Origin: Microbacteriaceae bacterium
Lineage (GTDB): Bacteria; Actinomycetota; Actinomycetes; Actinomycetales; Microbacteriaceae
Assembly (NCBI GenBank): GCA_947373155.1
Contig: CANBWO010000008.1
Coordinates: 1-64,000 of the forward strand
DNA: 64,000 bases
Reading direction: 5' to 3'
This document shows, piece after piece, positions 52,590-62,863 of the stretch (its first letter is position 1; the number at the start of each line of letters is the position of its first letter). The notes below the pieces were generated by a model. The model had not been told where the DNA came from, made no database searches, and worked only from the letters and a program-made list of their open reading frames with translations. A program made the position numbers and the translations under genes.

Positions 52590-54188
52590 GTGAAAACCTT
52601 GGGCTTTCCCAAGTCGTTGATCGGCATACTGCGTCGTTCCATTCAGGCTCGTGCGGTTGCCTCCACGGTGGTTCTAAGTGGTATCGCGCTTACCGCTCTG
52701 GGCGGATTCCTTTCTTACTCAATCGGCAACGGTTTGTTCAACACTCGCTTGAACCAGGTGTTGAACGAATCGCAACGCTCGGTTGTGCAGGTGCAAAATA
52801 CCTTTAGCGCTGCCAACGTCACCGATGAGGTGGCGCTGCAAACCCTTATGAACTCAGTGGTGCCTAGCCTGGAATCCAACACCAGCAACCAGGACCGCAA
52901 GGTAGCTTTGCTTCGGACTCCGGGTCAAGCCGATCCATCGTTGGTTTTGCAAAGCCCAATCTCATCTGCGCTAGATACCTCGGTGATTGCACCAGAGTTC
53001 CGGTCCAAAGTAGCCGCGGCAAGTTCAAGACTTCAGTACCAGTCGATTTCCATCAAGGATTCCACGGGCAATCACCCGGGTCTAGTTGTTGGAGCACCCA
53101 TTCAGATTCCGTTGGCTGGCGCCTACGAGCTGTATCTGGTTTTTAACCTGCAGAGCGAACAAGACACCTTGGACTTTGTGCAGCGCACTTTGGTGGTCGG
53201 TGGCCTTTTCTCGATCATCATGATTGGTCTAGTTAGTTTCTTCGTGACCAACTGGTTGGTGCGCCCAATTCTTGTTGCGTCCGAGGTTGCGGAGCGCATC
53301 GCAGACGGAGACCTCGAGCAACGTGTTCCGGCTAAGGGCGAAGACGTGATCGCCACTCTTGGCCGCTCATTCAACCGCATGGCTGATAGCCTCCTCAAAC
53401 AGATCACCAAGGTGACCAGCGTTTCAAAAATGCAGCAGCGCTTTGTCTCCGATGTGAGTCATGAGCTGCGAACCCCGATGACCACAATCCGCATCAGTGG
53501 CGATCTGATCTTTAGAAACCGCGACAAACTCGCTCCTTCGCTTAAGAAGGACGCGGAAACCCTGAATGACCAAATCATCAGGTTCGAAGCCCTGCTCGGC
53601 GACCTCCTGGAACTGAGCCGATTCGACGCGGGTGGCGTCAAGGCGAACATGGAACTCCAGGACATTCAGTACGTGGTTGGTTCCGCCATCGCCTCCATCG
53701 AGCCGCTGGCTCGTTCCAAGGGTTCCAAGATTAATATCTCGCTGCCTAACCAGTTGGTGGAAGCCGAACTGGATAGCCGGCGCATCGAGCGTCTACTGCG
53801 CAATCTGCTGGCCAACGCGGTAGAACATGGCGAGGGCAAACCCATCGATGTTCACGTTGGAGCAGACGACCGAGCCTTTGCCATCACCGTTACCGACTAC
53901 GGAATCGGCATGAGTCGTGAGCAACTGGACAGGGTCTTTGACCGGTTCTGGCGAGCCGACCCTGCCAGACAGCGCACCAGTGGCGGCACCGGGCTTGGTT
54001 TGGCAATTAGCCAAGAGGATGCCAACCTGCACAACGGTTGGCTGCAGGTATGGGCAGCACCGGGCAAGGGAGCCTGTTTCCGCCTGACTTTGCCATTGCA
54101 AAAGGGCACCGTTTTTGCGCATTCACCACTTCCGATGCCTCCGGCTAACGCCCTGTGGGACCTCCCAGAGGACTTCTACAATGCCTAG
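52590..54188 (+). CDS. mtrB: MtrB sensor histidine kinase
   Basis: Membrane kinase partner of MtrA. The 532-aa protein has TM helix about 22-45, an extracytoplasmic loop to about 200, TM2 about 202-224, HAMP (about 222-275), HisKA with H291 in SDVSHELRTPMTTIR, and HATPase with NAVEHGEG, TDYGIGMS, and GGTGLGLAISQEDANLHNGW. Length is near the mycobacterial protein (567 aa). Its GTG immediately follows the mtrA stop. Its last 8 nt overlap lpqB. Confidence 0.96.
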   Translation: MKTLGFPKSLIGILRRSIQARAVASTVVLSGIALTALGGFLSYSIGNGLFNTRLNQVLNESQRSVVQVQNTFSAANVTDEVALQTLMNSVVPSLESNTSNQDRKVALLRTPGQADPSLVLQSPISSALDTSVIAPEFRSKVAAASSRLQYQSISIKDSTGNHPGLVVGAPIQIPLAGAYELYLVFNLQSEQDTLDFVQRTLVVGGLFSIIMIGLVSFFVTNWLVRPILVASEVAERIADGDLEQRVPAKGEDVIATLGRSFNRMADSLLKQITKVTSVSKMQQRFVSDVSHELRTPMTTIRISGDLIFRNRDKLAPSLKKDAETLNDQIIRFEALLGDLLELSRFDAGGVKANMELQDIQYVVGSAIASIEPLARSKGSKINISLPNQLVEAELDSRRIERLLRNLLANAVEHGEGKPIDVHVGADDRAFAITVTDYGIGMSREQLDRVFDRFWRADPARQRTSGGTGLGLAISQEDANLHNGWLQVWAAPGKGACFRLTLPLQKGTVFAHSPLPMPPANALWDLPEDFYNA

Positions 54189-55878
54189 AGTTTCCCCTGC
54201 CCTGAATCGAACGCTGACCGTATTTGCGGCGGTGTTGGCCATGGCAATTACCGCCAGTGGTTGTGCGCAGTTGCCGTCTAACTCCAAAGTCCAAGACGGT
54301 CCTTCGGTACAAGATGGCCAAAGCTCCGACTATCTTTACTACTCGCCGAGCGGCCCGGTGGACGGACAAACTCAGTCGGAGGTGGTCAATAGTTTCATCA
54401 ACGCTGCTACCGGACCACAAAACGATTACCAAACAGCTCGCGAGTTCTTGGCGCCTTCGCTCAAGGCAAAGTGGAGTCCGAACGATCAGGTTCTGATCCA
54501 GCAGGGTTCGCTGACTCAGACCAGTTTGCCAAACAACGAAGCCAAGGTTTCTATCAATGTGGCAGCCACTGTAGACGCAGACGGTCACTACCAGGCGAAT
54601 AGTTCACCCGTCACACGGGAGCTGAACTTCAAGTTGGTTCAGGTAAACGGGCAGTGGCGAATTTCGCAAGCGCCAAATGCAATCGTTTTGATTCGACCAG
54701 TTTTCGACGTCATTTTTCACTCCTATTCGGTTTATTTCTTCGACCACAACTACAAATACTTAGTTCCGGATCTTCGTTGGTTCCCTTCTAGGGCATCCAC
54801 CGCCACGCGTCTGGTGACTGCGCTCTTGGCCGGCCCGAGCCCTTGGTTGGCGGGAGCGGTTGAAACCACCATGCCCATGGACACCAAGCTGGCCATCGAT
54901 GCCGTAACCGTGGAAAAAGGTGTGGCTCAGGTGAACCTAAACGCGGTGGCGCTGATGGCCTCGCAGTCGGCTAAGCAGTACTTCTTGGCTCAGTTGCAAT
55001 CCACCTTGATGCAGCTACCCACCGTTACTAAAGTTCAGATTCTGATCGATCGAAGCCCACAAAAAATCGCAGACTTCGAACCTGCCTCAACGTCTTCGAA
55101 TACCTTTGCCCCGGTTGCGCTGATCAGCGGCAAACTAGAGCAAATGTCTTCGCCAGCTGGTTCTCAGCTAACCGGCAGCAGGCAAGCGATTGCCTTGGTT
55201 GGGGCTAACGAGTTCGCACTTACCGCCGATGAAAAGACTCTTGCGCTCAGGTCGACTCGCGGCATTTATCGGGTCAGGTTGGGCCAAATTTCGCCTGATC
55301 CCGTCTTGGTCGACAGCCGGGCCACCCTATTGGCACCCCAGTTTGATCGACGCGGAATGCTCTGGTCTATTACCCGTGACGGCGGCAGCGCAATCCAGGT
55401 ATCACCCGCCACCGCAAAGGCTATTTGGCTTTCGGTTCCTTGGCTCAAGGGCGATGCAATAAAGGACTTTAGCTTGAGTGCCGAGGGTGCTCGAATCGCA
55501 ATGGTGGTGACCAATAAAAAGCTGGGCACCAGAGTTGTGGTCGCCTCTGTGATTCGCGACAAGACTGGTCTGCCACTTGGGCTAGGGCTGCCACACGCTG
55601 TTGCCGCAGGAAACGGTACCCCAGTGTCAATCGAGTGGTCGGGTGAAACCCAGATTCTGGTGATGTTGGCAGATGCAGCGTCTACCAGCGTGAGCCTGTA
55701 CACGGTGGGCGGCGACAGCCGCAACCTTGGCTTTGTAACCGACGGGGCAAAAATCATTGCTTCGGATAGCGGTAGCGACATCTATGTGTTGAGCCACGAT
55801 GGAGTGTTGATGCAGTATCGCGGTTACACCTGGAGCACGTTGGCGCAGTCGGTGACCGCCGCGCACGTGCCTAACTAG
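54181..55878 (+). CDS. lpqB: LpqB lipoprotein, MtrAB accessory
   Basis: LpqB interacts with MtrB in mycobacteria and modulates MtrA signalling. The protein, 565 aa from the ATG at 54181, has a lipobox ITASGC (Cys28), a GerMN-type domain (about 200-320; TRLVTALLAGPSPWL, AVTVEKGVAQVNL), and a beta-propeller-like C-terminal domain (residues 340-560). The ORF-track start at 54115 lies within mtrB and is rejected. Overlap with mtrB is 8 nt. Confidence 0.94.
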   Translation: MPRVSPALNRTLTVFAAVLAMAITASGCAQLPSNSKVQDGPSVQDGQSSDYLYYSPSGPVDGQTQSEVVNSFINAATGPQNDYQTAREFLAPSLKAKWSPNDQVLIQQGSLTQTSLPNNEAKVSINVAATVDADGHYQANSSPVTRELNFKLVQVNGQWRISQAPNAIVLIRPVFDVIFHSYSVYFFDHNYKYLVPDLRWFPSRASTATRLVTALLAGPSPWLAGAVETTMPMDTKLAIDAVTVEKGVAQVNLNAVALMASQSAKQYFLAQLQSTLMQLPTVTKVQILIDRSPQKIADFEPASTSSNTFAPVALISGKLEQMSSPAGSQLTGSRQAIALVGANEFALTADEKTLALRSTRGIYRVRLGQISPDPVLVDSRATLLAPQFDRRGMLWSITRDGGSAIQVSPATAKAIWLSVPWLKGDAIKDFSLSAEGARIAMVVTNKKLGTRVVVASVIRDKTGLPLGLGLPHAVAAGNGTPVSIEWSGETQILVMLADAASTSVSLYTVGGDSRNLGFVTDGAKIIASDSGSDIYVLSHDGVLMQYRGYTWSTLAQSVTAAHVPN

Positions 55879-55881
55879 AGG

Positions 55882-55890
55882 TTGTCCACA
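55882..55890 (+). promoter_or_regulatory. DnaA-box-like TTGTCCACA upstream of comF
   Basis: A perfect match to the DnaA box preferred in high-GC actinobacteria (TTGTCCACA), lying 3 nt after the lpqB stop in the short lpqB-comF gap. One such 9-mer could easily occur by chance, and another lies inside ptsI (1118-1126, opposite strand). Confidence 0.3.
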
Positions 55891-55932
55891 GTTTTTTAGG
55901 CTGGGGTTACTTCGCCGAGTTGGCGATGCAAA

Positions 55933-56604
55933 TTGGTTTTTGTGAACTGGTTTCTAGATGTCTGGCTGCCCACTAAATGCCTGCTGTGCGCAAATCCCCC
56001 AAGGCAGCTCTGCGAAGCCTGTCAATCGCTGATTGCAACCAGACCCAGACTCGTCTCTAGGCCAGGGCTGGTCGGTGGCGTAGCGGCCGTAGACTACCGG
56101 GCAGACGCAAAGGCTCTGGTTCACCACCTGAAGGTACTTGGTGCGGGGTCGGTTTCCAAGTTCATGGCCAGGCATATTCTTGATTCGCTTGAGCGTTTGC
56201 AGGTGATTGAAGCGCTGCGGGACTTGCGGGGCAAGGCGTACCTAGTGCCCGTTCCAAGTCGCCCAGAAATCACCAGGGTTCGAGGATTTGTGCCTTCTGT
56301 GTTGTTAGCTCGGCGGTTGGCGCGGTGCCTGCGTGAGACCGGGGTGGTTGCACAGGTAAAGCCAATCGCTCGTCTTGGCCGACAAGTACGCGATCAGGCC
56401 GGCTTGAATCGCCAAGAGCGTGAGGAGAACCTAAACGGGGCCATGAGAGCCACTGGCCCGGCCACTCCAGAGGACTCCCAAGTGCCAGTTTGGCTGGTAG
56501 ACGACGTAATAACCACCGGGGCGAGCCTTCGAGAATTGCAACGTTGCCTGCTGGGAGCGGGTTGGAACGTACAAGGTTTCGTGACTTTTGCAGAAACTTT
56601 GTAA
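55933..56604 (+). CDS. comF: ComF-family phosphoribosyltransferase-like protein
   Basis: A 223-aa ComF/GntX-type protein: an N-terminal four-cysteine zinc-finger-like segment (CLLCANPPRQLCEAC), a linker with PVPSRPEITRVRGFVPS, and a PRTase motif VWLVDDVITTGASLREL. In competent bacteria ComF acts in DNA uptake; in actinobacteria its role is not clear. The start could be the TTG at 55933 or GTG at 55942. It lies between lpqB and hpf as in M. tuberculosis. Confidence 0.88.
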   Translation: MVFVNWFLDVWLPTKCLLCANPPRQLCEACQSLIATRPRLVSRPGLVGGVAAVDYRADAKALVHHLKVLGAGSVSKFMARHILDSLERLQVIEALRDLRGKAYLVPVPSRPEITRVRGFVPSVLLARRLARCLRETGVVAQVKPIARLGRQVRDQAGLNRQEREENLNGAMRATGPATPEDSQVPVWLVDDVITTGASLRELQRCLLGAGWNVQGFVTFAETL

Positions 56605-56724
56605 TTCGGTGAACGGAAATTGGTTTTTGGGTATACCTTGTGTTCACAGGCAATGAAGCTTGGGGCTCCCGCAAGGGAGTGAGTATCGCGATTTCGTGGC
56701 ACTCAGTGCCCGGAGGAGGTAAAA
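56605..56724 (+). promoter_or_regulatory. hpf promoter and structured 5' leader
   Basis: GGGTATACC at 56629-56637 resembles the -10 of SigF/SigB-type stress promoters (GGGTAT); a -35 is poor. Two inverted halves GTGAAC (56609-56614) and GTTCAC (56642-56647) flank it. In the leader, CTCCC-GCAA-GGGAG (56666-56679) has a GNRA-type loop, and GGCAC-TCA-GTGCC (56698-56710) lies directly before the ribosome-binding site GGAGGAGG (56712-56719). A structured leader that could control HPF translation is plausible but unproven. Confidence 0.4.
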
Positions 56725-57354
56725 ATGGAAATCAACATTTCAGCCCGAAACCTCACAGTTTCCGACCGCTTCAAGGACTATGTCCTTGATCGAGCTCACA
56801 AAGTTGAGCAGTTGGCAAACCGAACTCAATCGCTAAACATCAAAGTAACCAGACACGAACATAAGAGCTCTGGCCTGGAGGATCAGGTAGAACTCACTGT
56901 TATCGAACCAGGGCATGTGATTCGTGCCGAGGCTCACGCTGGCGACAAGTTCGCAGCTTTCGACATCGCCCTTGGCAAGCTAACTGAGCGCCTTCGTCGC
57001 GTAGGAGACAAGACCAAGGTCCACCGCGGACAGCACCGCCAGCACTCCACCAGCGAAATCAGTGCCCACGACTTTGCGGAGTTGAGCATCACACCGGCAT
57101 CGGCAGAACTTTTGCTTGGGCAGAAGGCGGTAGCACCTGAGCCGGTTGCCGACGAAGGCCCTGACTTAGGGGAAAGCCCAATCGTGATTCGTCGCAAAGA
57201 GTTTCCTCAAAGCTCAATGACCGTAGACGATGCCCTGTATCACATGGAACTAGTGGGTCATCCGTTCTACCTATTCCTCGACAGCGATACGGGAAAGCCA
57301 TCGGTGGTTTATAGCCGAAAAGGCTGGAACTACGGAGTTATCACGCTGGCTTAG
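56725..57354 (+). CDS. hpf: Ribosome hibernation-promoting factor, long form
   Basis: A 209-aa long HPF that dimerises 70S ribosomes into inactive 100S in stationary phase. The N-terminal domain (about 1-100) begins EINISARNLTVSDRFKDYVLDRAHKV, binds the decoding site; a linker (100-150) is followed by the C-terminal dimerisation domain (MTVDDALYHMELVGHPFYLFLDSDTGKPSVVYSRKG). Length is typical for actinobacteria. Very strong ribosome-binding site. Located between comF and secA as in Rv3241c. Confidence 0.97.
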   Translation: MEINISARNLTVSDRFKDYVLDRAHKVEQLANRTQSLNIKVTRHEHKSSGLEDQVELTVIEPGHVIRAEAHAGDKFAAFDIALGKLTERLRRVGDKTKVHRGQHRQHSTSEISAHDFAELSITPASAELLLGQKAVAPEPVADEGPDLGESPIVIRRKEFPQSSMTVDDALYHMELVGHPFYLFLDSDTGKPSVVYSRKGWNYGVITLA

Positions 57355-57367
57355 TTTTCGCCATTAG

Positions 57368-57402
57368 CACAAGCCCCGGACCCTAGCGGTTTGGGGCTTG
57401 TG
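57368..57402 (+). terminator. Ten-bp perfect hairpin between hpf and secA, no T-run
   Basis: CACAAGCCCC (57368-57377) and GGGGCTTGTG (57393-57402) pair perfectly over 10 bp around a 15-nt loop. GGCTAAGATT follows, so there is no U-tract; it may attenuate, protect the hpf mRNA 3' end, or work with Rho. Confidence 0.45.
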
Positions 57403-57446
57403 GCTAAGATTGAAGGCAGTAAACCTATGCGTCTGGAGCTTTCAAC

Positions 57447-60125
<2,679 letters not shown>

Positions 60126-60140
60126 CCTGCCTGGTTTACT

Positions 60141-60179
60141 AATAGGAAAGCCCCGATCGTTGATCGGGGCTTTCCTATT
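60141..60179. terminator. Bidirectional terminator with 18-bp perfect stem, secA / Rv3235-like
   Basis: AATAGGAAAGCCCCGATC and GATCGGGGCTTTCCTATT are exact complements with a 3-nt GTT loop. It lies between the stop codons of converging genes. No long T-run follows, but the stem is exceptionally stable. Confidence 0.82.
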
Positions 60180-60209
60180 GAACATTGGCTGGGGCCTAAA
60201 CGCACGCGC

Positions 60210-60680
60210 CTAGAGAATGGTCACGCTGGTGGCACGCCAACGTTTGTGGAACGGCTCTAGCCGAATGGTGACAGCGCGAGTGCGAGCCTGCGACTTAATC
60301 AACACCACGGATTCGATGATTCCAGGCTTGGGGGAGTCGGTTCGAATCTTGCCAACCACGAACTTGGGCATGAGCACCGGTCTGGTCATAGTGGCTTCTA
60401 GTCGAACCCGCTGCGAAACCTTGGTGCGCAGTTTCTCGTAAACCTGATCGGATACCAAAACGGCCAGTTGGTCTAGCGATCTAGACCCCGCAATTACCTC
60501 GACCACCATGGTTGCTATCGCCGGCAACAGCGGCGCCGGATCCGGCATGGCGGCTATTTCTTCATCGGTGGGGTAAAGGTGCGAGTCATCTAGGAGGGGA
60601 TCATAGGCACGCGGTTTGCGCTTGGTTTGGTGCTGCAAACTCGGCATCGATGAGAGGCGTGCCGCCCTGTGAACTGCCAT
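60210..60680 (-). CDS. Rv3235-family protein
   Basis: A 156-aa protein with a basic N-terminus, a middle helix (ATMVVEVIAGSRSLDQLAVLVSDQVYEKLRT), and a C-terminal beta-domain (VVLIKSQARTRAVTIRLEPFHKRWRATSVTIL), the pattern of the Rv3235 family encoded near secA in actinobacteria. Function is unknown. A perfect AAGGAGG lies 7 nt before the ATG. It is convergent with secA and divergent from the hypothetical-SAF-ParA operon. Confidence 0.82.
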   Translation of the reverse strand: MAVHRAARLSSMPSLQHQTKRKPRAYDPLLDDSHLYPTDEEIAAMPDPAPLLPAIATMVVEVIAGSRSLDQLAVLVSDQVYEKLRTKVSQRVRLEATMTRPVLMPKFVVGKIRTDSPKPGIIESVVLIKSQARTRAVTIRLEPFHKRWRATSVTIL

Positions 60681-60753
60681 TGCTTCCTCCTTTTAGCTCT
60701 TAGTTAAGAAGTTAGATGCCGTTGGTGCTTCGCTGCAACGAAATTTTTGGAAT

Positions 60754-60762
60754 TGTGGATAA
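60754..60762 (-). promoter_or_regulatory. Perfect DnaA box (TTATCCACA on minus strand)
   Basis: TGTGGATAA is the exact reverse complement of the classic DnaA box. It lies 5 nt upstream of the -35 of the following promoter, a position where bound DnaA could repress or activate it. Another exact copy is at 61257-61265, and TTATCCCCA (one mismatch) is at 60821-60829. Confidence 0.45.
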
Positions 60763-60767
60763 CTTTT

Positions 60768-60801
60768 TTGACCAATTGCTAAAAGGCTCTATTCATAGAA
60801 C
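60768..60801 (+). promoter_or_regulatory. Promoter for the hypothetical-SAF-ParA-like operon (leaderless)
   Basis: TTGACC (60768-60773), 16 nt, then TATTCA (60790-60795), with the ATG at 60802 where transcription would begin. No Shine-Dalgarno is present before the ATG, consistent with a leaderless mRNA. Confidence 0.5.
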
Positions 60802-61326
60802 ATGAACTTTTCTCTCCCACTTATCCCCAATGATTCTCAGCTGCATTCCCCCTGGTTTCAGCTGGACTACGGATGCAATGCCGCGCTGGTCAAATGCGCC
60901 AACGGCACTTCCGAAACTCTTATTTATGTTGTCTTCGGCGATGATTTCATCGCTGGCCTTCGGGTAGATCGCAGGACCTGGGTTTTGCTTCCGAGTTCGG
61001 CGGTGCTCTCTGTAACTTTTTCTATGTTGGGCTCAAGAAACCTGCCACCGGTTCGTCAAGTCAGCCAAGAAGGCCGCACCTATTTGCAGAGTTTGGGCCA
61101 GGTGGAACTCAAGCTTTGGTTAGTTGCCGTGGATGAGCCGCTTCCTGCCTCCACTGGAACGGTGCAGGGTAGGTGGTTGGCGCTTAGTCGTGAAGAGCCA
61201 GGCAAGACAGAGCGGCTGGTGCCGTTTGAGGCAATCCGAAGTATCGAGGTCACCGGTGTGGATAACTTTGCCACAATGTCGGCCGATTCTGGCAACTTGG
61301 TTGTCGGTCAATCTCGAAGGAGTTAG
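60802..61326 (+). CDS. Hypothetical protein, first gene of SAF/ParA-like operon
   Basis: A 174-aa protein without signal peptide or membrane helix and no family I recognise. The sequence is beta-rich (ALVKCANGTSETLIYVVFGDDFIAGLRV; VELKLWLVAVDEPLP) with a final strand KTERLVPFEAIRSIEVTGV that looks like a regulatory or PilZ-/PH-like barrel edge, which I cannot confirm. It ends 2 nt before the SAF gene, so the three genes form one operon. A DnaA box sits inside its 3' part. Confidence 0.7.
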   Translation: MNFSLPLIPNDSQLHSPWFQLDYGCNAALVKCANGTSETLIYVVFGDDFIAGLRVDRRTWVLLPSSAVLSVTFSMLGSRNLPPVRQVSQEGRTYLQSLGQVELKLWLVAVDEPLPASTGTVQGRWLALSREEPGKTERLVPFEAIRSIEVTGVDNFATMSADSGNLVVGQSRRS

Positions 61327-61328
61327 TT

Positions 61329-61937
61329 GTGGCTGCGCAATTGCTAGGAAATCAGTTGAAACTAGGTTCAAACCGCCTAATGCCTAAACTTGCCGCGGTG
61401 GTTGTATTGGCGGCCGTGCTAGCGCTTTGCATTAGGTTGTGTGTGTTGGATCAGCAGCATTATTTGGTGCCGGATCGCGCGGTTGCCGCAGGGGAATCCC
61501 TGAACCAGGTCTCGTGGAATAGCGTCAGTGCAAATCTTGGAAACCTTCAGGGTCGCTATCTCTTGGCCAGCAAAAGACCTGCAGGCTTTGCCAGTCAAAC
61601 CCTAGAAGCCGGGCAGCTCGTGCCCAATTCCTCAATCTCGCCACTTAAGCCCGGGCAGATCGCCCGAGTAGTGGTTAGCACCAAGACACAGCTGGGTCAG
61701 GGGATTAGGACCGGGGCCAAGGTTGCGATTTGGAGTGCAGAAAAACTTCTAAATAATCACTTCGATGCCCCTAGGAAAATAGTGGCCAACGCTGTTGTGG
61801 CTCGAGTTATCAAGCAGCAGGGTATGTTTTCCGCTGCGAGTCAACAGGTGGAACTCATGATTCCGCCGATACAAACGCCCATTGTTTTGTCTGCGATGGC
61901 AACTGACTCCACAATTTTTCTGGTGGCCGTGCAATGA
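61329..61937 (+). CDS. SAF-domain membrane protein (CpaB-like)
   Basis: A 202-aa protein with one N-terminal transmembrane helix (about 18-40, PKLAAVVVLAAVLALCIRLCV), then a SAF domain (YLVPDRAVAAGESLNQVSW, GRYLLASKRPAGFASQTLEAGQLVPNSSI) and an extracytoplasmic beta region. It is like CpaB/RcpC of Flp-pilus systems, but no pilin or TadA genes lie in the window. GTG start; overlaps the next gene by 4 nt (ATGA). Confidence 0.78.
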   Translation: MAAQLLGNQLKLGSNRLMPKLAAVVVLAAVLALCIRLCVLDQQHYLVPDRAVAAGESLNQVSWNSVSANLGNLQGRYLLASKRPAGFASQTLEAGQLVPNSSISPLKPGQIARVVVSTKTQLGQGIRTGAKVAIWSAEKLLNNHFDAPRKIVANAVVARVIKQQGMFSAASQQVELMIPPIQTPIVLSAMATDSTIFLVAVQ

Positions 61938-62839
61938 CAGACCTCAGTTGGGCTCCACCTTCGCAACAGTGGACTCTGGGCCAAGCCGTTGACCCTAACC
62001 AGACCGAGGCTTCGACCCAAAACGTTGGTTCAAACCAAAACCTGGGTTGGTACCAATCCACCGGGTTGCTCGAATCACCTAAAACCAAATCCGCCAAGGT
62101 CATCGCCGTTCAAAGCCTGCTTCCTGGAGCTGGGCGTTCGGTTATAGCGGCCAACCTTGCCTTTGAGCTTGCCGCAACTGGCGGGCGAGTTTGCCTGGTG
62201 GATTTAGATACCCAGTGGCCAAGCCAACATCGGTATTTTGGCTTGCCGCAAGATCAGGCCGCTGTGATTGCGGGAGTGCGCTATCTACAGCAGGATCGCC
62301 TAACTAAGGAGGCGTTCCAGGAGCTAAGAATTCGGCTGGTATCCAAAGGGGCCAACGTGGATTTGATTAGCGGGTTTGGCCTGAACCTGAATCCGGGCAG
62401 CCTTGATTGGAGCTCTGCTGAAGTCTTCGTGGAGTTCATTGCGCTGTCTTACACCCATGTGGTCATAGATTTACCTGCCGGCAAAGACCTGCCAGCTCAC
62501 CGACTCGCAGCTAAGGTGACCGATACAAGATTGCACGTTCTACAGCCAGACCCAATCTCTCTGGGAAGGTTCTTGGAATCACCTTCAATCGGGTCGGTCG
62601 ATAGCCAGAAACAAGATTTGTTGGTCATCAATCGCCTGCGACCTTCTGTTATTGGAGCCCGGCCCGAATGGCAGGTGCGTCAGGCGCTAAGAGATCGAAC
62701 CGACACCCCTATTCTGGGCGTCTTGCCGGAGGACCAAGTGCTAGATCAAGCCATGCTCCAGGGGGTTCCTCTTAGGCAACTTGGCGGTAAATCAAAGTTT
62801 CGCACTGCGCTAATTGAGCTGGCGGGCAGAGTGGGCTAG
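61934..62839 (+). CDS. ParA/MinD/CpaE-like ATPase with Arg in Walker A
   Basis: A 301-aa protein whose P-loop region reads SLLPGAGRSVIAANLAFELA: the canonical Lys of GKS/T is Arg (R68), with the deviant Walker A context of the ParA family. Then VCLVDLDTQWPSQHRYFGL (Walker A'/B-like Asp), VVIDLPAGKDLPAH (Walker B), and NRLRPSVIGARPEW. Residues 1-50 form a low-complexity Gln/Asn/Thr/Ser tail. Its role may be in positioning or secretion with the SAF protein. It overlaps the SAF gene by 4 nt. Confidence 0.8.
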   Translation: MTDLSWAPPSQQWTLGQAVDPNQTEASTQNVGSNQNLGWYQSTGLLESPKTKSAKVIAVQSLLPGAGRSVIAANLAFELAATGGRVCLVDLDTQWPSQHRYFGLPQDQAAVIAGVRYLQQDRLTKEAFQELRIRLVSKGANVDLISGFGLNLNPGSLDWSSAEVFVEFIALSYTHVVIDLPAGKDLPAHRLAAKVTDTRLHVLQPDPISLGRFLESPSIGSVDSQKQDLLVINRLRPSVIGARPEWQVRQALRDRTDTPILGVLPEDQVLDQAMLQGVPLRQLGGKSKFRTALIELAGRVG

Positions 62840-62863
62840 CCCCCACATGGCTAAACTTTTGCT

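Noticed and set aside
60681-60801. Possible replication origin because of DnaA boxes
   Set aside because: No dnaA/dnaN/gyrB genes, too few boxes in one short gap, and no obvious AT-rich unwinding element beyond a promoter.
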